7,389 nt of DNA from Planctomycetota bacterium (GTDB taxonomy: Bacteria; Planctomycetota; Planctomycetia; Pirellulales; Pirellulaceae), in the NCBI GenBank assembly GCA_023417165.1, contig JAEZGD010000122.1:1-7389 (forward strand). Reading direction: 5' to 3'. The position numbers and the translations under genes were made by a program. Numbering within the stretch: the stretch's first letter is position 1; every line of letters starts with the position of its first letter. Positions 1-4,569 of the stretch are shown here, piece after piece. The notes under the pieces are model-generated. The model was not told the origin of the DNA. It saw nothing but the letters and a program-made list of their open reading frames with translations, and did no database searches.

Positions 1-201
1 ATCCAGCACTTCGCAGGCGGTTTTCACCTGTTGCGTTGAAACGTCTGAACCCAACCTAAACTGCCATCGGCGTGCACTCTCGAATACCGATTGTAGTATG
101 TGACGAGGAGGCGGGCCAACATCCGATTCGTTCGAACTACGGCGCGGCAGTAATCTGTGTAGGTGATTGCGCACTTGCAGTGGCGCTAGATCGGTCGGCA
201 T
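1..201 (-). CDS. Possible 5' part of an unidentified gene running off the left edge
   Basis: A minus-strand frame is open from position 336 down to the left edge, 112 codons without a stop. The first ATG in it is at 201-199, with an AGGA about 9 nt upstream that could act as a ribosome binding site. From that ATG 67 codons are visible (start MPTDLAPLQVRNHLHRLLPR). The protein would be basic and probably helical, with the segment HILQSVFESARRWQF. That segment is faintly like region 2 of planctomycete ECF sigma factors (typically ...DILQSVF...), but this is only an impression. Against a real gene: about half of the third codon positions are G/C, lower than the strong bias of the other genes here, and AGA, AGG, ATA, CTA and TTA codons are frequent. 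It could be a real low-bias gene, transferred DNA, or chance. I do not recognise the family. Confidence 0.22.
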   Translation of the reverse strand, partial: MPTDLAPLQVRNHLHRLLPRRSSNESDVGPPPRHILQSVFESARRWQFRLGSDVSTQQVKTACEVLD

Positions 202-267
202 GTTGACGGATCCTACGGCAGCCAGAACGTCGCGCACAGAAATACGAAGTCGGCGACGCACGCCGCT

Positions 268-298
268 GGGTGCCACTGCTGGCTTGGCCCAGCAGTGC
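268..298 (-). repeat. 31-bp REP-like palindrome, left copy
   Basis: This 31-bp unit matches the reverse complement of 431-461 with a single mismatch, which lies in the loop. It folds on itself: CACTGCTGG (274-282) pairs perfectly with CCAGCAGTG (289-297) around the 6-nt loop CTTGGC, giving a 9-bp GC-rich stem. The conserved GGGTGCC flank (268-274) extends beyond the hairpin, so the repeat unit is larger than the stem. Similar CCAGCAGTGGCACC palindromes are, from memory, scattered between genes in Pirellulaceae genomes, which would make this a dispersed REP-type element. The copy lies in the gap between lnt and the possible gene at 1-201. Confidence 0.75.
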
Positions 299-329
299 CG
301 ACAAAAGAGTGAAACACGTCCTACAGATG

Positions 330-370
330 CTCGTTGTTAACGAGGCCTTTTGGAGAGACGACACGTCTCT
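330..370. other. Two small perfect hairpins between the REP-like copies
   Basis: CTCGTT (330-335) pairs with AACGAG (339-344) across a 3-nt loop and is followed on the plus strand by GGCC and four T residues. AGAGACG (354-360) pairs with CGTCTCT (364-370) across the loop ACA. They sit 10 nt apart in a stretch with no convincing gene. They could be weak terminators, parts of a structured RNA, or internal structure of a mobile repeat bounded by the palindromes at 268-298 and 431-461. No T-tract is long enough for a firm terminator call. Confidence 0.35.
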
Positions 371-430
371 GAGATTGTGGCCACTCCCAATAGATGGAGG
401 TACTGGCCGTGGGAACGAAGACATGCCTGA

Positions 431-461
431 GCACTGCTGGACCAAGCCAGCAGTGGCACCC
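431..461 (+). repeat. 31-bp REP-like palindrome, right copy
   Basis: Inverted partner of 268-298 (30 of 31 positions identical). The stem is CACTGCTGG (432-440) with CCAGCAGTG (447-455), loop ACCAAG. It begins 6 nt past the lnt stop codon (468-470, read on the minus strand), so lnt transcripts would run straight into this hairpin. It may therefore help end transcription or protect the lnt mRNA 3' end, as REP hairpins do elsewhere. No T-tract follows the stem in the lnt direction, so a classical intrinsic terminator is not supported. Confidence 0.75.
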
Positions 462-467
462 GGCAGG

Positions 468-2201
468 TCAACTCTTGCTGCGCCGCAGCCCAATACCGGC
501 GCATACGGCGGCGAAGGCCAGGCAAGCGGTGGCGAACACGTCGCCAAAGCGGGTATAGAACGAAGCCAGGCCGCTCACCGGCACGGCGACTTGCAGTGTC
601 TCCACTTCGCGACGCGGACCCACTTCCAGCACACGCCCGGCGGAATCGACGGCGGTCGAGAAGCCCGTATTGGCGGCGACTAGCATCGGCTTGCGATGTT
701 CGACCGCGCGAAAGATCGCACACTTGTAATGCAGGTCGAGCACGCCTGAGCCCCAGAACCAACCATCGTTGGTGACGCTGACTAGCATGTCAGGCGTCGT
801 GCCGTCCGCTTCGAGTTCGCGGATCTGGCGGCGAATCAGGTGCGGGACGGTGCTTTCAAAGCAAATGCTGGGCGACAGCTTCCGCCCTGCGACTTCGAAG
901 ACGGCCGCATCTTTGCCGCGCGACAAGCCGCCTCCCATTGGCGTCCACTGGTAGATCCACGGGAAGGTCTCGCCAAGCGGAATGTACTCGCCGAACATCA
1001 CCAGGTGCATCTTGCCATAGCGGCCGAGCACTTCGCCTTGCGGCGACAACAGCAAGGCCGAGTTGTACTGCTCGATGCGATCGGCGTGAAAGTGATACGT
1101 CAGCGTGCCGACGATCTGCGGGATGTGACTCTCGCTTCCGCCGCGACGATGAATGCGCTGCGTGGAGGTTCTGACATGCGCGGCGAACTCTGCTTGCTTG
1201 GCCGCGAGGTACCGCGCGAACTCCTCCCGCGGCCACTCGCTGCCCGCAGGCGGCGCGACATCGGGTTCAATCACATAATCGGGATACAGCGACGTAAAGA
1301 CCGATTCGGGCCACACCATCAACTGCGTGTTGGGGGTCGTCTTGGCGGCATCTTCGGCTTGCGTTTGATACAAGCGATACGTTTCTGCATGGCGCTCCAT
1401 CGGCACGCCAAAGATCGTATCGACCGAGTTTTGCAGCAGCGTGATGCGCAAGGGCTCGGCATCTTGCTGCTGCGCTGCATCGACCGCGCTCAGCCGCGCG
1501 TAGCCATAGCCAAACACAGCGACCAGCATTGCCGCGAGCGCGAACGCCGGCCAACGCTGCCAACGACCGAACCACCACGGATAAACTTGCGCCACGCAGG
1601 CCGCCACAAACATCACCACAAAGCTGACTGCATACGCGCCGCCCAGATCCGAGATTTGAATCAGCGGCGCCAGGTCGGCTTGCGTGTGACCGAGCAGGCC
1701 CATCGAAAAGCCGGTGACCGCATAGCCGCGCACCAGTTCCAAAGCCACCCAAATCGTCGGCGCTGCCAGGCAGAGCGGCACCTTCAAGCGATGCACCGCG
1801 ACGCGCGACAAGCCGACGAACAGTAGCAAGTAAATCGCCAGATAAGCCGCGAGCGCAAACCAACCGAAGTACAACGCCCAATACGCGCGGCGAATCCCTT
1901 CCATCACCAGCAGCCAATGCACCAGCCCCGCCAGGTACAAGACCGCATACGGCCACTTGCCTGACAGTTTTTCTTCGCGAATCAGTAGCAACCAGCCGAG
2001 CGGCGCTAACCACGCCAGCGCCGACACATTCCATGGCGACAGCGGCAACCACAGCGCCAGGCTGCTCGCCAGCGCCAAGAACCAGGTGGTGCGATACCAG
2101 AGGCGCGCGGCAGGCTTGGCCGCCGAAGGTGATGCGGTGAATTCTGGTTTGATCAGCGTGGTGGCCACAAACGGCTCGACAGTAACAGTGCGGGACAACA
2201 A
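468..2201 (-). CDS. lnt: Apolipoprotein N-acyltransferase
   Basis: Inner-membrane enzyme that moves an acyl chain from a phospholipid to the free amino group of the N-terminal diacylglyceryl-cysteine of apolipoproteins, the last step of lipoprotein maturation. The 577-residue product has the family layout: a hydrophobic N-terminal half with about seven membrane segments (roughly 38-56, 57-75, 84-100, 107-131, 143-162, 188-206, 216-235), a periplasmic carbon-nitrogen hydrolase domain (about 250-540) and a closing membrane segment (553-572). The catalytic triad is visible: Glu299 in WPES, Lys397 in RYGKMHL and Cys447 in SICFES. Glu405 in FGEYIP matches the second conserved glutamate. Residues about 303-363 between WPES and QIVGT form a longer charged insert than in E. 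coli Lnt. The start is uncertain: no ATG lies between the in-frame stop at 2246-2244 and the first membrane segment. The candidates are tandem TTG codons at 2201 and 2198, a CTG at 2210 and a GTG at 2168. It stands alone, divergent from the barrel gene. Confidence 0.93.
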   Translation of the reverse strand: MLSRTVTVEPFVATTLIKPEFTASPSAAKPAARLWYRTTWFLALASSLALWLPLSPWNVSALAWLAPLGWLLLIREEKLSGKWPYAVLYLAGLVHWLLVMEGIRRAYWALYFGWFALAAYLAIYLLLFVGLSRVAVHRLKVPLCLAAPTIWVALELVRGYAVTGFSMGLLGHTQADLAPLIQISDLGGAYAVSFVVMFVAACVAQVYPWWFGRWQRWPAFALAAMLVAVFGYGYARLSAVDAAQQQDAEPLRITLLQNSVDTIFGVPMERHAETYRLYQTQAEDAAKTTPNTQLMVWPESVFTSLYPDYVIEPDVAPPAGSEWPREEFARYLAAKQAEFAAHVRTSTQRIHRRGGSESHIPQIVGTLTYHFHADRIEQYNSALLLSPQGEVLGRYGKMHLVMFGEYIPLGETFPWIYQWTPMGGGLSRGKDAAVFEVAGRKLSPSICFESTVPHLIRRQIRELEADGTTPDMLVSVTNDGWFWGSGVLDLHYKCAIFRAVEHRKPMLVAANTGFSTAVDSAGRVLEVGPRREVETLQVAVPVSGLASFYTRFGDVFATACLAFAAVCAGIGLRRSKS

Positions 2202-2294
2202 CTCTTTCAGCGTATGCCACTTTGCCTTCGCCGACCAGAGAAGCTAGGCAAGCCGCCGCCGCTAGCGTCGCGGATGTGAAAGCAGGAAGTTCCA

Positions 2295-2323
2295 TTGACG
2301 CCGCAGTGGGGGCTTTCCATAAT
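2295..2323 (+). promoter_or_regulatory. Sigma70-like promoter for the barrel gene
   Basis: TTGACG (2295-2300) and CATAAT (2318-2323) each match five of six consensus bases and are separated by exactly 17 bp. Transcription would start near 2330, giving a leader of about 44 nt before the ATG at 2374. It lies in the divergent gap between lnt and the barrel gene and points toward the latter. The call is by eye; no transcription data are available. No equally good promoter for lnt was found on the other strand. Confidence 0.55.
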
Positions 2324-2373
2324 CCCGCCCTCTTCTTGCCTCTCGGCTGTTACTGCGATGGGAATGGCGCTCG

Positions 2374-3147
2374 ATGTCGCTACGCGCTTGCATCTTGGCT
2401 CTGCTACTGGCTGGGCTGATGCTGCGCGCCGCTTGCGGCGAACCGCCAGAGTCACTCGGCGCGATCGATATTCCGCCCGATGCGCCGCTGATAACGCCGG
2501 AAGCGCCGCCGCTCGAAATGCCCGAGCCGACGTGGTTGCCGCAATGGACACTGCCGCATCCCGATGCCTGGGAGCAATTGTGGCGGCCTGGCGATCTGGT
2601 CGAAGACACCTACTTCCTGCGCCGGCCGTGGCATGCTGGTTTTTTCGTCGGCAAGATGGATGGCGACGGCCTGACCGACGGCATTGATCAGGGGACCGAC
2701 TGGTTCGGTGGCGTCCGCTTTGGCAATGACTTCGCGCCACACTGGGGCTGGGAAGCGCGCAGTGCGTTCTTCAGTCCCAATCTGACCTACGAGCACTTTC
2801 CGCACCTTCGCGGCACCGCGCACAACTGGTTTCTGGACCTGAACGTGTTGCACTATCCGTGGGGCGATACACGTTTGCGTCCCTTCTGGTCGATTGGCTT
2901 GGGAGCGGCGCAGTTCAAGTTTCCCGAGCCAAATGGCCTTGAAGCCAGCGAGTGGGTCGTCGACCTGCCGCTGTCGATCGGTTGCAAATACCACTGGAAG
3001 CCATGGCTGACCGTGCGTGGCGAACTGACCGACACCATCATCCTCGGGCACGAAAACATCAACGCCATGAGCAACCTGTCGCTCAGCTTGGGCGCCGAGA
3101 TCCACTGGCACTCGTTCAAGACTCGCCCGGTGAAGTACGGGTACTAG
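2374..3147 (+). CDS. Secreted protein, probable outer-membrane beta-barrel
   Basis: A 257-residue protein with no firm family name. Residues 1-22 form a signal peptide: Arg4, a leucine-rich core, then small residues and a likely cut after ACG at 22. Cys21 is preceded by RAA, which is a poor lipobox because of Arg18, so a lipoprotein is possible but not favoured. A proline-rich acidic linker (about 34-65) follows. The rest (about 85-250) alternates short hydrophobic/aromatic strands with polar turns: HAGFFVG, WFGGVRFG, WGWEARSAFF, NWFLDLNVLHY, RPFWSIGLGAAQF, VVDLPLSIGCKYH, LTVRGELTDTI, LSLSLGAEIHW. About eight such strands fit a small OmpA-like barrel. The ATG at 2374 is the first residue of a proper signal peptide; GGGA (2360-2363) is only a distant ribosome-binding candidate. 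It has its own promoter upstream and converges on bioF. Function is unknown; a structural or porin-like role is a guess. Confidence 0.8.
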   Translation: MSLRACILALLLAGLMLRAACGEPPESLGAIDIPPDAPLITPEAPPLEMPEPTWLPQWTLPHPDAWEQLWRPGDLVEDTYFLRRPWHAGFFVGKMDGDGLTDGIDQGTDWFGGVRFGNDFAPHWGWEARSAFFSPNLTYEHFPHLRGTAHNWFLDLNVLHYPWGDTRLRPFWSIGLGAAQFKFPEPNGLEASEWVVDLPLSIGCKYHWKPWLTVRGELTDTIILGHENINAMSNLSLSLGAEIHWHSFKTRPVKYGY

Positions 3148-3168
3148 AGAATGACGGAATGACGAAGT

Positions 3169-3217
3169 ACGAATGACCAATGAATGAACGCCAAGGCTTC
3201 TGACATTGGTCATTCGT
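3169..3217. repeat. Inverted repeat between convergent genes, possible two-way terminator
   Basis: ACGAATGACCAATG (3169-3182) is the perfect reverse complement of 3204-3217, giving a 14-bp stem with a 21-nt loop. It fills the gap between the barrel gene stop (3147) and the bioF stop. The left side is preceded by near-tandem units GAATGACG (3149-3156 and 3157-3164) and GAATGACC (3171-3178). The unit reappears in reverse complement on the right, up to about 3224, inside the bioF end. The position and symmetry suit a bidirectional terminator, but neither side has a long T-tract. The repeated unit suggests a dispersed intergenic repeat instead of, or as well as, a terminator. Confidence 0.6.
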
Positions 3218-4383
3218 CATTTCAATCCGCTTAGTCCCTCGATCAACCGCTCGATCATCTCCGGTGTGTGGGCCGCGGTGAGGCTGATGCGCAACAGCGA
3301 TTCGCCCGGCGGAACCGAAGGGGGCCGAATGCCTGGCACCCACAAACCTTGCTCGCGCAGTTGCAGCGACGCTTGCATGGTGCGCTCGGGATCGCCGAGG
3401 ATCACGGGAATGATCTGGCTTTGCGAAGCGCCGACGTTCAGGCCGCGAGCTCGCAGTTTCTCGCGTAATTCGGCAGCATTTTGTAGAAGTTTCGTGCGGC
3501 GCTGCGGTTGCTCGCGCACAATGAAAAGCGCCGCGAGTCCCGCCGCCGCCAGCGCCTCGGGCGCAGCGGTCGAGAAGACATACGGCCGCGCACGGTTCGC
3601 CAGCCAATCGATCAGTGTTTGCGAACCCGCCACAAAGCCACCATGCGAACCGAGCGCCTTGCTGAGCGTACCGACGCGGATATGCACGCCCGCTTCGCAG
3701 TCTTGCGACTCACTCACTCCGCGCCCTGCAGCGCCGAAGACGCCCGTCGCGTGCGCTTCGTCCACGAGCAGCATCGCATCGTGTTGCGCGGCGAGTTGTG
3801 CGAGCGTCGAGAGCGAAGCCAGATCGCCATCCATGCTGAAGAGGCTGTCGGTGGCGATCAGGCGCCGCCGCGCGCTGGCGGCGTGGTCGTTCAGCAACTG
3901 CGCCAGCGCGTCGACATCGTTATGCGGATAGACAACCAGTCGCGCGCCGCTCAAGCGACAGCCATCGATGATGCTGGCGTGATTTTTGGCATCGCTAAAG
4001 ATCGCGTCTTCGCGCCCGACCAAGGCAGTGATCGCACCGACGTTAGCGGCGTAACCGGTCGGAAACAGGAGCGCCGCTTCCGTCCCTTCGAACCGCGCGA
4101 GCTCGCGTTCTAGCTGTGCATGCAGCGTACCGCGGCCTGTGACGAGCGGACTGGCGCCTGCACCCCAGCCGAGAGCTTGCAACTGCTGCTCGACCGCTGC
4201 GGTCAGCTCCGGCGCTGCCGCCAGACCGAGGTAGTCGTTCGAGCCAAAATTCACATACACGCGCCCCTCAAAGATCACCTGGCTGCCGAGTTGTGGGCCA
4301 CTGCGCTCGTGCAAACGCCGGCGCAGTCCGCGTGCCTCCCAAGCGTGCAATTCGTCAGTCAGCCAGGCGAGCGGATCAGCCAT
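3217..4383 (-). CDS. bioF: 8-amino-7-oxononanoate synthase
   Basis: PLP-dependent cytoplasmic enzyme of biotin synthesis that condenses pimeloyl-ACP (or -CoA) with L-alanine, releasing CO2, to give 8-amino-7-oxononanoate. The 388 residues are the usual length for BioF. Visible family features: substrate entry motif FGSNDYLGL (46-54); glycine loop GAGASPLVTG (74-83); His135 in KNHASIID, expected to stack on the PLP ring; DSLFSMDGD (179-187); Asp208 and His211 in VDEAHATG; and the PLP-binding Lys242 in TLSKALGSHGG. The ATG at 4383 is preferred. A TTG at 4395 would add four residues (MLAP), but neither has a clear ribosome binding site. Related alpha-oxoamine synthases such as 2-amino-3-ketobutyrate CoA ligase share the fold and motifs, so the exact substrate is inferred from overall similarity. 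No other bio gene is in the window. The last codon and TGA lie in the inverted repeat region. Confidence 0.88.
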   Translation of the reverse strand: MADPLAWLTDELHAWEARGLRRRLHERSGPQLGSQVIFEGRVYVNFGSNDYLGLAAAPELTAAVEQQLQALGWGAGASPLVTGRGTLHAQLERELARFEGTEAALLFPTGYAANVGAITALVGREDAIFSDAKNHASIIDGCRLSGARLVVYPHNDVDALAQLLNDHAASARRRLIATDSLFSMDGDLASLSTLAQLAAQHDAMLLVDEAHATGVFGAAGRGVSESQDCEAGVHIRVGTLSKALGSHGGFVAGSQTLIDWLANRARPYVFSTAAPEALAAAGLAALFIVREQPQRRTKLLQNAAELREKLRARGLNVGASQSQIIPVILGDPERTMQASLQLREQGLWVPGIRPPSVPPGESLLRISLTAAHTPEMIERLIEGLSGLK

Positions 4384-4441
4384 CGGTGCTAGCAAAATAA
4401 TCGGCGGTGTGAGAAGGACGGCGAGTCCCCCGAAACTGCTG

Positions 4442-4471
4442 TTGTCCCAAACTGGGGGCGGTTGGTAAAGT
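4442..4471 (+). promoter_or_regulatory. Weak promoter candidate for the propeller gene
   Basis: TTGTCC (4442-4447) and TAAAGT (4466-4471) each match four of six sigma70 consensus bases, spaced 18 bp. The gap 4384-4547 must hold divergent promoters for bioF and the propeller gene, and this is the best rightward pair I could find. It would place the transcript start near 4478, ahead of the small ORF at 4501. The match is marginal and an alternative sigma factor could be used. Confidence 0.25.
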
Positions 4472-4500
4472 CCGCAATCGGCGCGCTTACTAGGGAAGGC

Positions 4501-4569
4501 ATGGACCTGTTGGCGAGTGCGGCTGCTCTTTTCTCCGCGAGGTCGCTATGGACGGCGAACAACGACTGA
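4501..4569 (+). CDS. Possible 22-residue leader peptide overlapping the propeller gene start
   Basis: ATG at 4501 opens a short frame encoding MDLLASAAALFSARSLWTAN plus two residues (Asn-Asp), ending with TGA at 4567-4569. A purine-rich AGGGAAGG (4492-4499) lies just upstream and could serve as a ribosome binding site, although it is close. Its stop overlaps an ATG (TGATG, ATG at 4569-4571) that is codon 8 of the downstream propeller gene in another frame. This is the geometry of translational coupling. No attenuator-type run of one amino acid is present. It may equally be a chance ORF. Confidence 0.25.
   Translation: MDLLASAAALFSARSLWTANND
4539..4542 (+). promoter_or_regulatory. Ribosome binding site supporting the 4548 start
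   Basis: GAGG lies 5 nt before the ATG at 4548, a normal Shine-Dalgarno match and spacing. The competing in-frame ATG at 4569 has no such site of its own, which is why 4548 was chosen. Confidence 0.45.

Noticed and set aside
840..1826. 328-codon plus-strand open frame across lnt
   Set aside because: It is antisense to lnt, which carries the complete catalytic triad; the product is an Arg/His-rich sequence without domains.
2374..2440. Lipoprotein signal at Cys21 of the barrel protein, which would link it to the adjacent lnt
   Set aside because: The residue at -3 is Arg, which is against a lipobox, and a signal peptidase I site after ACG fits better. Adjacency to lnt is divergent, not operonic.
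4433..4454. Two AAACTG hexamers 16 bp apart and opposed CCCCC/GGGGG runs in the bioF-propeller gap, considered as an operator or hairpin
   Set aside because: The hexamers are too short to be significant, and the C/G runs give only a 5-bp stem with no extension.
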